DNA of 33,060 bases. Source: a virus. Every line of letters begins with the position of its first letter. Position 1 is the first letter of the stretch. Both the position numbers and the translations under genes were made by a program. Location: the IMG/VR virus record IMGVR_UViG_3300005613_000247, positions 1 to 33,060 of that record. One strand, given 5' to 3'. This document shows positions 15,898 to 24,039 of the stretch, piece by piece. The notes beneath the pieces were generated by a model that saw only the letters and a program-made list of their open reading frames with translations, was not told the origin of the DNA and made no database searches.

Positions 15898-18248
15898 TGG
15901 CAACTGTAAGTTATAGTTTAGAACCAAAATGTATAGATTATTATTGTGATCAAAATGGTCTCCCTTTAATTGCCGGGACCGTACAATGGTCGAAAGCAAC
16001 TGATCATGATACACGAAAAGCAGTATATGAAACAGATGTTATTACACCTCCTGCAACAACGCCTCCTGCATATGATAATCCTCATACTTTAGATTCTGCC
16101 GGATCAATGTCAGCACCTTATTATGCAGATGATGAACCATATTATATAGAAGTAAGAGCTTCTGATACGACATTGATTAAAAGTTTTGATAATTATCCAT
16201 CATCAGCTGGAGAGGGTCCACCGGTAGTTACTGAATTTGATCCTACTAATTATTTATTAAATCCGCAGTTTAGATTTCATTATCAAGAAGAATATACAAA
16301 TGAAGATCTTGATAGTACTAACTTAGTTCTTATTGCTGCTGATAATTGGAATTTTAAACGAAATAATACTAGTGCAACGAATACATTGACATTCAATGAA
16401 TTTGTTTTAGGTCAGACTAACGTTCCTGAAAATCCTAAATATTATTTAAGATATGCATGTACAGCAATTGGAGGTGGTGGTGAAACGCGAAAAGATATTA
16501 TTCACCGCATAAAAGGAGTTGAAACCTTATCCGGTGAAACAGTAACAATAAATATTAGAGCTAGAAGTTCTACGAATTCTCAAATTCAAATTTTAGTTAG
16601 GCAAGGTTTTGGAACAGGCGGAACTCCGAGTGAAGCTGTAGAAACATTAACTTTAGAGCAATTAACTACTGATTGGGAAGAATATACAATAACTTTAGTA
16701 ATTCCAAGTGTAAGCGGGAAAACTTTAGGAACTAATGATAATGATCATCTTGAAATTGGTATACGTTTACCATTAGATATTATTAGCGAAGTTGATATAA
16801 CTAATATGCAGATGAATAAAGGAGATGAATTATTAGAATTTAATTATAAAACATATGAAATGTCTGAAGTTGAGAAAAAAGCTATAGAACTCCCAAATCT
16901 TACTAATGATGATATACATTTGCCTCTTTGGGTTGATACTGATCATTCATATGCGATTGCAGATCATGTTGTAGGCACTCTTCTAACATCAGCAACTCCT
17001 GATACATCCATAAAAGGATATTTACTTTGTAGCGGAAATGAATATAAAGCCGCAGATTACATTCCAGGAACTGATGGTAAACTCACCTATAGAAGATTAT
17101 TTAATAAGATAGGGAATATTTATGGTAGCGGTCTAGATGGATTCTTTTGTTATACCTTAGGAGGATCAGCAACAGATACATGTATCTGTAGAAATTCTAA
17201 TAGTGGAGCAGTTACAAATTGGAGTGATAATGATACTGGATTTTCCTTTTCTACTTATATAAATGGTACAGATACTCCAGAAATGGGTACTACATGGCAT
17301 TCGGTAAATATAATTAGAGTAACTAATAAATCAAATGGTAATGTTACAGATGCAACTGCTGGTACTGCGCATGTGAGTATTTCTATTGTGCAACAGGGAA
17401 CTGCTTCTTTACCTGAAATAACAGATGTTACAGTTACTTCAGACAGCTGGAGTGGTGGTGAATATTTTACAATTCATGGTACTTCTACTTCATTTTATGT
17501 ATGGTTTAGAGTTAATGGTGTAGGTTCTGATCCAGCACCAGGAGGTACAGGATTACGAGTTGATATTACTCCTGGATCAGACCCTGTTAGTGCAAAAGAA
17601 CAAATAGCATATGCAATTTTAGAAGTATTAAAAGGTGCCGAATTTACCCAAATAACATGTAATGCAGCATCAACATTGAGTGGCGGTGAGTATTTTAATT
17701 TTTATGGGCGTTTAGAAAATAGATATATGTGGTACGAAGTTGCAGGAAACGGAACAGATCCAACACCTGGTGGTAAATTAGGCTCTAAGATTGAGCTTGA
17801 CGGAACGGAAACAGCAGCCCAAGTTGCAGCTATAACTACTGATATGCTTAATTCTATATATTTTAATGTTCCTAATTACGACGGTCTCTTTTTAAGAGCT
17901 TCTGATTTTCATGGTACTGTTGATCCTGATCGTGTATCACGTATACCTAATCATGCTTTCGGATGGGGGAAAGCTGTAGGAACTAAGCAACATAATGCAT
18001 TTGAAACACATGATCACGTAGCGCGAGTATGGGGAGGAACTGCTTCACGTCAAGGAGATTGTTATTCAATCGGCCGAAATGATAGTGAAGGTTGTTATGT
18101 TATTGGAGGATTGTCTAATAATACTGGACCAGGTTGGCGAACTACTTTTGCAAGAAGTGGTAACCAAATTATTGATATTGAAAATACAGGTGAATCAAGT
18201 GAAACTAGAACTGAAAATATATATGTTTATGTGTTTATTAAATACTAA
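15897..18248 (+). CDS. Tail fibre / receptor-binding protein with collar-type C-terminus
   Basis: 783 aa. N-terminal 110 residues (MATVSYSLEPKCIDYYCDQNGLPLIAGTV…) are a typical fibre base of the 'FxDxNGxPLAGG' kind. Residues about 120-310 look like a jelly-roll carbohydrate-binding domain (YLLNPQFRFHY…ADNWNFKRN…LRYACTAI…). From about 371 a tail-collar fold begins (GYLLCSGNEYK…YRRLFNKIGNIYG) and ends with NVPNYDGLFLRA…HNAFETHDH. Inserted within the collar are two related segments (about 514-580 and 590-650), each with SGGEYF, Y-W-x-V and GxDPxPGG. It probably contacts the receptor. Confidence 0.75.
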   Translation: MATVSYSLEPKCIDYYCDQNGLPLIAGTVQWSKATDHDTRKAVYETDVITPPATTPPAYDNPHTLDSAGSMSAPYYADDEPYYIEVRASDTTLIKSFDNYPSSAGEGPPVVTEFDPTNYLLNPQFRFHYQEEYTNEDLDSTNLVLIAADNWNFKRNNTSATNTLTFNEFVLGQTNVPENPKYYLRYACTAIGGGGETRKDIIHRIKGVETLSGETVTINIRARSSTNSQIQILVRQGFGTGGTPSEAVETLTLEQLTTDWEEYTITLVIPSVSGKTLGTNDNDHLEIGIRLPLDIISEVDITNMQMNKGDELLEFNYKTYEMSEVEKKAIELPNLTNDDIHLPLWVDTDHSYAIADHVVGTLLTSATPDTSIKGYLLCSGNEYKAADYIPGTDGKLTYRRLFNKIGNIYGSGLDGFFCYTLGGSATDTCICRNSNSGAVTNWSDNDTGFSFSTYINGTDTPEMGTTWHSVNIIRVTNKSNGNVTDATAGTAHVSISIVQQGTASLPEITDVTVTSDSWSGGEYFTIHGTSTSFYVWFRVNGVGSDPAPGGTGLRVDITPGSDPVSAKEQIAYAILEVLKGAEFTQITCNAASTLSGGEYFNFYGRLENRYMWYEVAGNGTDPTPGGKLGSKIELDGTETAAQVAAITTDMLNSIYFNVPNYDGLFLRASDFHGTVDPDRVSRIPNHAFGWGKAVGTKQHNAFETHDHVARVWGGTASRQGDCYSIGRNDSEGCYVIGGLSNNTGPGWRTTFARSGNQIIDIENTGESSETRTENIYVYVFIKY

Positions 18249-18259
18249 GGAGAGAGAAG

Positions 18260-18580
18260 ATGAGTTATACAAAAAATCAAGTGAATCCAAATGCCCCCTG
18301 CAATGAGGTTTCTATAGTTTCCAAGGCTGGATGGGAAGTTAATTATGATACTGCATTGACTGGAGATGTAGAGCTTCCGAATTATGTGAGTATGCTTCAT
18401 ATTGGAGGTGGTGGACATCTTATTGTCGAAGATGTAGATGGAACTCCACATCCATATTGGGGATTATTAGATGGGGATTGGGTGCCAGTTATAACAAAAA
18501 AGATTTTATATCAAGCTACTATTAATGGACAGCTTAGAACTACAACAACAACTTATGTAACCGCTCATGGTGGGCAATAG
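18260..18580 (+). CDS. Small tail/spike-base-like protein, 106 aa
   Basis: Start behind AAGGAGAGAGAAG, between the two fibre/spike genes. The core (VSMLHIGGGGHLIVEDVDGT…GLLDGDWVPVITKKIL) resembles the short 'spike base' proteins found beside phage and GTA spikes, with pattern 'lyvG.gGdl.v…dG.…..G..lPv..krv'. The likeness is from memory and partial. A Thr run follows near the end. Likely a virion part linked to the spike. Confidence 0.45.
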   Translation: MSYTKNQVNPNAPCNEVSIVSKAGWEVNYDTALTGDVELPNYVSMLHIGGGGHLIVEDVDGTPHPYWGLLDGDWVPVITKKILYQATINGQLRTTTTTYVTAHGGQ

Positions 18581-18589
18581 GAAAATTAA

Positions 18590-18754
18590 ATGAACAATAC
18601 TATGCATACTATGCTTCAAACAATGATTTTCTGGCGTAACTGTTTAGAGAAAGGTGGATCATCTCCTGTATATAATTATTATTGGACGTCAACTCAAGAT
18701 GAGGGTTATGACATATGGGAAGACGAATTCGGAGAGAAGTGGACAACACAGTAA
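18590..18754 (+). CDS. Small hypothetical protein, 54 aa
   Basis: ATG 18590 follows AATAGGAAAATTAA. It has Met-rich N-terminal residues (MNNTMHTMLQTM) and an aromatic acidic C-terminus (GYDIWEDEFGEKWTTQ). It fills the gap between the spike-base-like gene and the tailspike with short spacers on both sides. No family recognised. Confidence 0.45.
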   Translation: MNNTMHTMLQTMIFWRNCLEKGGSSPVYNYYWTSTQDEGYDIWEDEFGEKWTTQ

Positions 18755-18775
18755 ATAAAGATAGGAGAATTTAAA

Positions 18776-21376
18776 ATGGCTATTTTACAACATAAAATTA
18801 TTCAAAGACCAGTTGCGGATGTGACAGCTTTAAAAGCACTAGATGTAACCCTTTATGCTGATGGGGAAATAATTACAGTAAAAACAAAAGGGATATATCG
18901 TTATGATCCGTTATCTACTGCCACACCAGACGATGATGAGGTTGTACTGCCTTCAGCAGGGCCAGGAAGATGGTTTAGAATGACAGACGCAGAGATTGCT
19001 AAGCACACTGAAAATTTTACTGATCTTGGCGATGTATCTTCTGTTTTTTTTACAGTTCCAGATGCTTTTGTGCAAAATAATGGAACTCCTGATGGATTAA
19101 TTGAAAGTACTATTACAGCCAGTGGTGGAGCTGTAAGTGGGATTACTAGTCTTACATATCCTACAGGCGGGACTATGACTGCGACAACTGGTAATTTATC
19201 TTTAATTACTAATGATGGCAATATTATTTTAAATCCAAATGAGCCTGGAACAATAAAATTTGGCGGAACTGTAGATACACAAGGATGGAGTATAACAACT
19301 ACTAGTGGAACTATTGGATTTTTTGGTAGTAATACTGGTGGTGATATTAATATTGCCACAGCAAATGGTGGCAATATTAATATTCATGCCCAACTTGGAG
19401 CTGGGAATGGAGTACTTAATCTTGGACAAAATATTGATGATAAAACTTATGTAAATACTTTTAAAATGCCAACTGCTGATGGAACTCCAGGGCAAGCTAT
19501 AATAACTGATGGTTCAAAAGGTTGGTCTTTTGCGACAGTTGGTGGAAGTTTGCCTGATCAAACTAATACATATTATGTTGGTAAAAACGGTAACAATTCT
19601 AATGATGGCCTACAGCTTGGCGAACCTAAATTAACTTTGACAAGTGCTAATACTGCTGCTGGATCAACAACATCTAAATTCTATATAACAGATATTGGCA
19701 CCTATACTGGCGATAGTTTTACAACTATTACTGATAGTGTTTATGATTGTAGAGGAGCTATATTTAGTAATTCAAATATATATATAAAAGCAGGCGTATC
19801 ATTTTCTTGTCATAAATTTCTTGTAACTTCTGGTGATGGAATAGAAAAATTTTTCGATATTGGTGATCCGTCATATTTTAATGCAAATATTGTAAGTAAT
19901 AGTGGCTCTGGACGCGCAATATTTCATGTAGGAAATGATGCTAATATTCAATATTATAATATAGGTCTTTTATTACATAGTTCTAGTAATTCTTGTGTAA
20001 CACATCAATTAGGAAGTGCTTATTTTGATATAGATGAAGTACGTACTACAGGAACGGCAACTGGTAATGTATTTAATTGTAGCGGTGGCACAACAACAAA
20101 AACTTATGTGCATATTAAAAAATTAGATGCTTCTGGAATGAATAGTTCTACACCTGCTTTTGTAGTTTCTGGATCAGTTCTTTATTTAGAAGTTGATGAA
20201 GTTATTGGTGTTTCTAGTACTTATGATTTATTTAGCATTTCAAGTAATGGAATAGTTTATTTTAACGGTAAAAAAATAACTAATGCTGTAGTGGATGTTT
20301 CGACTGGAGATGTTAAATATTATAATTTAGATACAGCTTTAATGAATTTTAATCCGCCAAAGAATTTATTGGTCTCTGGTGATTTTTCTAAAATTCCTTT
20401 ATGGGTTATGGGAGATGGTCTGGAAGCAACTAGCGATACTAGTCCAGTAACACCGTCGTTTTTGATATTAAGTAGTACTCTTATTAATGCAGAAAGAGAT
20501 GCCGGAAATGAAAATGAATTAGTTTTAGAGCTTGCAGGTCCGGGTTATTTAGGCGGATATGAGCCTCTTTATGAAGAAGAATTTTTAACTTATCTTACAG
20601 AACTAAAGGCAGCAGGAGAGACTTTATCTGTAGGAATGTACGGGAGAGCTATCGGCATAACGAATATTAGAATGAATCTGATACAGTGGGTTCCAACTGC
20701 CGATAATGATTGCTTACAAGATCCGGTATCTACTTGGAGTTCAACTCCAACATTATCATCTGACTCAACGGGAGCTTGGTCTTATGTGACAACTTCAGGA
20801 AATCTTAGTATAAGCGGTACCAATTCAGTTATTAAATGGGAAAATATTGATTTATCATCATTTAATACTTCAGCAACTAGATTAGGACTATTAATTAGAA
20901 CTACAAATTCTGAAAGCACTAGTGATAAGTTGTTTGTTAAAAAACTTGCGATGCATCGTGGATATAAATTTGTAGGATTCGAAGATCGTAATGAGGTTGA
21001 GAAAACTCAAACTAGAATTGCATGTTCTTATAATAATAATATTGTTATAGGAACAAGTACTCAGATGCCTAGTGCAATATATTCAAATTATGGACATGAG
21101 TTTTTAAATGGTCAAGAGTATATGGTCCACTTTGCGCATTTTAATTATAATACAACTTTGATTGATATTCCTGCTGCTGCTGATGCTAATTCTTACAATC
21201 CATCAAATGGAACTGCTGGAGAAGTTGAATTTATAAGTAGTGGAGCATATTCTATAGAGACTATAGATGCTTTAAGCCAGCATTCAATTTCGATAGAAGC
21301 GCATCCAGACGATGGAGAAGGGTGGGAAGACAATTTCAAAATGCATGTTGTAGTGTGGCCTAAACCTTATCAATAA
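18776..21376 (+). CDS. Tailspike / tail fibre with beta-helix, 866 aa
   Basis: N-terminal about 80 residues form a head-binding or adaptor part (ILQHKIIQRPVADVTALKALDVTLYADGEI…GPGRWFR). Then a Gly/Thr/Asn-rich repeat region (about 120-260), the segment YYVGKNGNNSNDGL…P at about 265-285 that typically opens a right-handed beta-helix, and the helix itself (about 285-520). From about 525 a jelly-roll-type module follows (NLLVSGDFSKIPLWVMGDG…) like that in the fibre at 15897-18248. Expected to be the surface-polysaccharide binding or degrading protein; catalytic residues cannot be assigned. RBS ATAGGAGAATTTAAA. Confidence 0.8.
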   Translation: MAILQHKIIQRPVADVTALKALDVTLYADGEIITVKTKGIYRYDPLSTATPDDDEVVLPSAGPGRWFRMTDAEIAKHTENFTDLGDVSSVFFTVPDAFVQNNGTPDGLIESTITASGGAVSGITSLTYPTGGTMTATTGNLSLITNDGNIILNPNEPGTIKFGGTVDTQGWSITTTSGTIGFFGSNTGGDINIATANGGNINIHAQLGAGNGVLNLGQNIDDKTYVNTFKMPTADGTPGQAIITDGSKGWSFATVGGSLPDQTNTYYVGKNGNNSNDGLQLGEPKLTLTSANTAAGSTTSKFYITDIGTYTGDSFTTITDSVYDCRGAIFSNSNIYIKAGVSFSCHKFLVTSGDGIEKFFDIGDPSYFNANIVSNSGSGRAIFHVGNDANIQYYNIGLLLHSSSNSCVTHQLGSAYFDIDEVRTTGTATGNVFNCSGGTTTKTYVHIKKLDASGMNSSTPAFVVSGSVLYLEVDEVIGVSSTYDLFSISSNGIVYFNGKKITNAVVDVSTGDVKYYNLDTALMNFNPPKNLLVSGDFSKIPLWVMGDGLEATSDTSPVTPSFLILSSTLINAERDAGNENELVLELAGPGYLGGYEPLYEEEFLTYLTELKAAGETLSVGMYGRAIGITNIRMNLIQWVPTADNDCLQDPVSTWSSTPTLSSDSTGAWSYVTTSGNLSISGTNSVIKWENIDLSSFNTSATRLGLLIRTTNSESTSDKLFVKKLAMHRGYKFVGFEDRNEVEKTQTRIACSYNNNIVIGTSTQMPSAIYSNYGHEFLNGQEYMVHFAHFNYNTTLIDIPAAADANSYNPSNGTAGEVEFISSGAYSIETIDALSQHSISIEAHPDDGEGWEDNFKMHVVVWPKPYQ

Positions 21377-21390
21377 AGGAGAATAAATAA

Positions 21391-21762
21391 ATGAATGACA
21401 AACAAATAGCTTTAGTTAGACTTAGAGCTAAATTTAGACGAGTGACGAAAGGTGGAGTTATAGTTGGAGCTAATACTTTTAAAAGTAAGACCGAGCATAT
21501 TAGTTATGTGAGTGGTATTTTGACTAATTATCTAACAGGTGTTAATACAGGCACATTCGAATATAGAAATATGGAAGGGGTTAAAAAGTCTTTAACTGAA
21601 GCTGAATTCAAAGAGATTTTACATTCGATCCAAGAATTATATGCTCTAGCATTTGATCGTAATGAGGAATTGTTGGCAGCGATTGAAGCAGCACAAGATC
21701 CACTATCTGTAGATTTAGAATCTGGGTGGCCTACAGTGCCTTACCAACTTCGCATGATCTAA
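21391..21762 (+). CDS. DUF4376-like tail-associated protein, 123 aa
   Basis: Behind AAAGGAGAATAAATAA, after the tailspike. The pattern KSKTEHISYVSGILTNYLTGV…FEYRNMEGVKKSLTEAEFKEILHSIQ…DRNEELLAAIEAAQDP…DLESGWP matches DUF4376, a short helical domain at the end of tail-fibre assembly or tail proteins. The ending past GWP is unusual (TVPYQLRMI). A second open frame overlaps its end (21726-21839). Probably a fibre chaperone or accessory. Confidence 0.65.
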   Translation: MNDKQIALVRLRAKFRRVTKGGVIVGANTFKSKTEHISYVSGILTNYLTGVNTGTFEYRNMEGVKKSLTEAEFKEILHSIQELYALAFDRNEELLAAIEAAQDPLSVDLESGWPTVPYQLRMI

Positions 21763-21839
21763 TTATAGCTTTATTAGGTTTTGGGGCTTATAGATCTTTT
21801 GAGAAGATAAAAGGTGTTGCGCGTAATAGTTTAAAATAG
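21726..21839 (+). pseudogene. Possible holin remnant, one membrane segment, 37 codons
   Basis: In the frame shifted from the preceding gene, GTG at 21726 leads into LPTSHDLIIALLGFGAYRSFEKIKGVARNSLK. This looks like the last membrane helix and cytoplasmic tail (SFEKIKGVA) of multi-TM phage holins, and it stands right before the endopeptidase. There is no ribosome site and the earlier membrane helices are missing. It may be a truncated holin, or a true tiny one-helix protein. Confidence 0.3.
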
Positions 21840-21848
21840 GAATGAAAT

Positions 21849-22247
21849 ATGTATTATTTCAGTAAATCATCAAAAGAAAGATTAGAAACTTGCCACCCTT
21901 TAATTCAGGATTGGTTGAATGAAATTATTAAATGGAGAGATTGTACAGTAGCTTGGGGACATAGAGGAGAAGATGAACAAAACGAAATGTTTGCTAGCGG
22001 ATTAAGTAGATGCAAATATCCCGAGAGTAAACATAATACGGATCCTTCTCTTGCGGTTGATGTATATCCGTATGTAAATGGCCGTATGGTCAATGGTAGT
22101 TATGATGAAGATGATATTTTAATTGATAGATTTATAGGTTTTGCACAAGCAGTTGCTGCACTTCGTGGGATTCCTATTAAATCAGCCAGTGAATGGAAAG
22201 GTTTTATTGGGGATTTAGGACACTGGGAATTATATAAGGATGTTTAA
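21849..22247 (+). CDS. Endolysin, M15-family peptidase
   Basis: 132 aa. Zn-dependent L-alanyl-D-glutamate/D-Ala carboxypeptidase-type fold that cuts peptidoglycan cross-bridges. Motifs: GHRGEDEQNEMFASGLS (about 38-53), SKHN with His62, SLAVDVYPY with Asp71 and DLGHWEL with His125, giving the three Zn ligands. No signal peptide, so it needs a holin or comparable release. It overlaps the next gene by 8 bases. Confidence 0.88.
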   Translation: MYYFSKSSKERLETCHPLIQDWLNEIIKWRDCTVAWGHRGEDEQNEMFASGLSRCKYPESKHNTDPSLAVDVYPYVNGRMVNGSYDEDDILIDRFIGFAQAVAALRGIPIKSASEWKGFIGDLGHWELYKDV

Positions 22248-22698
22248 ATTAAATATTGATAATTTAGTACCAATATCAAAATTAAGACATCGAAGTGTAA
22301 TAAATAATGGGAAATATGTAGCTTATACGCCAAAAAAAACAGCGCAATATGAGGAAATAATTAGATGGCATGCTATAAAAGAAATGGGCAATAGAGTACC
22401 TTTTGATGCTGCTGTTGTTATTGTTGTTATTTTTTGTTTTAGTCCTCCTAAGAGCTGGACTAGAAAAAAGAAAGAAGAAGTAATTTCTAACCATTCTTTT
22501 CATGCCGTTAAACCGGATGTGGATAATTTATTAAAAGCTGTAAAAGATGCTCTTAATGGAATTGTCTATAAAGATGATAAATTAGTATGTCAAGCTATTG
22601 TTTCTAAACAATATGCTCAAATACCTAGCATACATATTTTAGTAGAAAAAGCAGAAGAAATGCATTACAATAAAATATTGGAAGAACTAATAATATAA
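22240..22698 (+). CDS. rusA: RusA-family Holliday junction resolvase
   Basis: 152 aa. A Mg-dependent homodimeric nuclease that cuts four-way DNA junctions. Signature KPDVDNLLKAVKDALNGIVYKDD (given by positions 91-113) carries the catalytic acids Asp93, Asp95 and Asp112/113, corresponding to the three Asp of E. coli RusA. It starts inside the endolysin gene. The late, lysis-flanked position suggests a job on branched replicative DNA before packaging rather than in early recombination, where the Bet operon lies. Confidence 0.88.
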   Translation: MFKLNIDNLVPISKLRHRSVINNGKYVAYTPKKTAQYEEIIRWHAIKEMGNRVPFDAAVVIVVIFCFSPPKSWTRKKKEEVISNHSFHAVKPDVDNLLKAVKDALNGIVYKDDKLVCQAIVSKQYAQIPSIHILVEKAEEMHYNKILEELII

Positions 22699-22710
22699 CA
22701 GGGAGGATAT

Positions 22711-23211
22711 ATGGCCTCATTAAAAGACAGCATTAGATTAAACCTAATTTCAGAAGGTGATCTTTTAGCGGTTTCTCGCAATAGTTTTTTTTCTAGAATG
22801 ATTAGATTATGGACTAAAGAGACTTATAGTCATGTTGCAATTATTTATAAAATAAAAGATGATATTGTAACGGTAGTAGAATCGTTCGAAGGGAAGGGTG
22901 TACGTCTTTTACCTATTAATAAACTACTCCCTGCACATGTTTTCGGCATAGATGGAAAACTATTTCCTGATACACGAAATTTTATCGAGACTAAATTAGG
23001 AGAAAAATATTCATGGTATGATTGCATAAGAGCAGCATTTGGTTTAAAACCTAAAAAAGATAATAGATGGCAATGCGCTGAATTTGCAAATGCAGTTATT
23101 CGTATGGATGGTATTGAGTTAGATGAAACTGCTATTACTCCTGGAAGTCTTGTGAAAGAAGTTCTAAAAAAAGGTTCTGGACGTTCGGTCTATATCGACA
23201 GACTTCGGTGA
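22711..23211 (+). CDS. YiiX/NlpC-P60-like permuted cysteine hydrolase
   Basis: 166 aa, behind AGGGAGGATAT. Circularly permuted papain-like fold: the His motif YSHVAIIYK (His41) comes first, an acidic VVESFEGKGV lies near 56-65, and the nucleophile sits in RWQCAEFANAV (Cys122). Relatives (YiiX/YebB-like, orthopoxvirus G6R-like) act on amide or acyl bonds. Next to the endolysin it may be a second cell-wall enzyme or modify lipid-linked substrates. No signal peptide seen. Confidence 0.8.
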   Translation: MASLKDSIRLNLISEGDLLAVSRNSFFSRMIRLWTKETYSHVAIIYKIKDDIVTVVESFEGKGVRLLPINKLLPAHVFGIDGKLFPDTRNFIETKLGEKYSWYDCIRAAFGLKPKKDNRWQCAEFANAVIRMDGIELDETAITPGSLVKEVLKKGSGRSVYIDRLR

Positions 23212-23217
23212 TGCCTA

Positions 23218-23427
23218 ATGAGCGCAGAAGCTGTTGTAAGAGAGATAACAGGAATATTATCTGGCATCTTGCTAGCCGGAGGGTTAGTCTCAGTCCTGGT
23301 TAAAAGATACTTTGTAAAAATAGACTTTATTGAATCCAAATTAGAAAAATTAATTGAATTAACTGCTGAAGTAGAAGGTATAAAAGAAGATATACGAGAG
23401 ATTAAGAATGATTTAAGAAATAGATAA
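23218..23427 (+). CDS. Small membrane protein with coiled coil (holin or spanin candidate)
   Basis: 69 aa. One membrane helix near the N-terminus (about 10-30, ITGILSGILLAGGLVSVLV) then a basic KRYF and a Glu/Lys heptad-like helix (SKLEKLIELTAEVEGIKEDIREI). This suits an inner-membrane spanin or a one-helix holin-type lysis protein. A short frame with a hydrophobic signal-like start (GTG 23437) follows it directly but lacks a clear lipobox, so an Rz/Rz1 pair is not shown. Last gene of the late operon. Start 7 bases after the previous stop. Confidence 0.6.
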   Translation: MSAEAVVREITGILSGILLAGGLVSVLVKRYFVKIDFIESKLEKLIELTAEVEGIKEDIREIKNDLRNR

Positions 23428-23474
23428 AAGGTTCAGGTGGATAGGATTTTCACCTATATTTTCACTTATCTTTT

Positions 23475-23518
23475 GCTATTTACTCCTTGTAGTTATGCGG
23501 CTACTAAATGTAAATAGC
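23475..23518. terminator. Nested stem-loop between the converging operons (possible terminator)
   Basis: GCTATTTAC (23475-23483) pairs with GTAAATAGC (23510-23518), and inside it GTAG (23489-23492) with CTAC (23501-23504). It lies in the 121-base gap between the end of the late operon and the end of the leftward operon. There is no strong T-run straight after it on either strand (TTTT is 5' on the plus strand, i.e. AAAA in reverse sense next to the stem reads TTTT for neither transcript fully), so termination is plausible but not certain. Confidence 0.4.
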
Positions 23519-23548
23519 GGGGATGGTAAATAAGTACTGTATTATTTT

Positions 23549-23728
23549 TTATACTACCACCTGTTTTTTGTTTATTATACGAATTATTTGTTTAAAAGCC
23601 AATCGTAAAACTGTTCTTTTTTCCTGTTGATGTTCTTTAGTTTGTGATATAATAACTGCCTTTTCGAAAAGATGTCTTAAGACTGCTTTTATATCGTTCT
23701 GTTGTTGCTCTTCAAATCTAGTTATCAT
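23549..23728 (-). CDS. Small basic hypothetical protein, 59 aa
   Basis: ATG at 23728, two bases after the stop of the upstream gene on the same strand, with GAAGATTAAAA as a weak ribosome site. The product (MITRFEEQQQNDIKAVLRHLFEKAV…KQIIRIINKKQVVV) is helical and Lys/Arg-rich. It is the last gene of the leftward recombination operon. No family recognised. Confidence 0.5.
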   Translation of the reverse strand: MITRFEEQQQNDIKAVLRHLFEKAVIISQTKEHQQEKRTVLRLAFKQIIRIINKKQVVV

Positions 23729-23730
23729 TT

Positions 23731-24039
23731 TTAATCTTCTTTAGCATCATCAATAAATTGATTAATAAATAACAAATCATTTTTATCATTTCTCTCTATC
23801 AAAAAAGAATGCATAGGATGCTGACAGAGATGTGCAATGTCTGTTAAAAGACAAATGTTGCCTCTATTACAACTTTCAACCTCAGCAGGATCATCATTGA
23901 GAACACAAAAACTTTTTATTTTATACAATAATGACTCAACTATCATTTCCATCTCTTCTTTTGTTAATAATACTGTTGCACTTTCAATTTCCATTTTTAA
24001 TCTCCAATATAAAAATTCTTCTAATGTTCCTGATGTCAT
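23731..24039 (-). CDS. Hypothetical protein, 102 aa
   Basis: Start overlaps the RNA ligase stop (TAATG), so translation is probably coupled. Mostly helical and acidic (TLEEFLYWRLKMEIESATVLLTKEEMEMIVESLLYKIKS) with four Cys spread through the second half (CVLNDD…ESCNRGNICLL…HLCQH), not in a clear zinc-finger spacing. Function unknown; possibly works with the ligase because of the coupling. Confidence 0.6.
   Translation of the reverse strand: MTSGTLEEFLYWRLKMEIESATVLLTKEEMEMIVESLLYKIKSFCVLNDDPAEVESCNRGNICLLTDIAHLCQHPMHSFLIERNDKNDLLFINQFIDDAKED

Noticed and set aside
18901-19374. Leftward 157-codon open frame inside the tailspike
   Set aside because: It is the reverse shadow of a Gly/Thr-rich repeat region (Pro/Val-rich translation) without a ribosome site.
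23437-23496. Rz1-like outer-membrane spanin after the membrane protein
   Set aside because: GTG frame MDRIFTYIFTYLLLFTPC… looks signal-like but has Pro before the Cys (poor lipobox), a weak ribosome site and almost no mature part.
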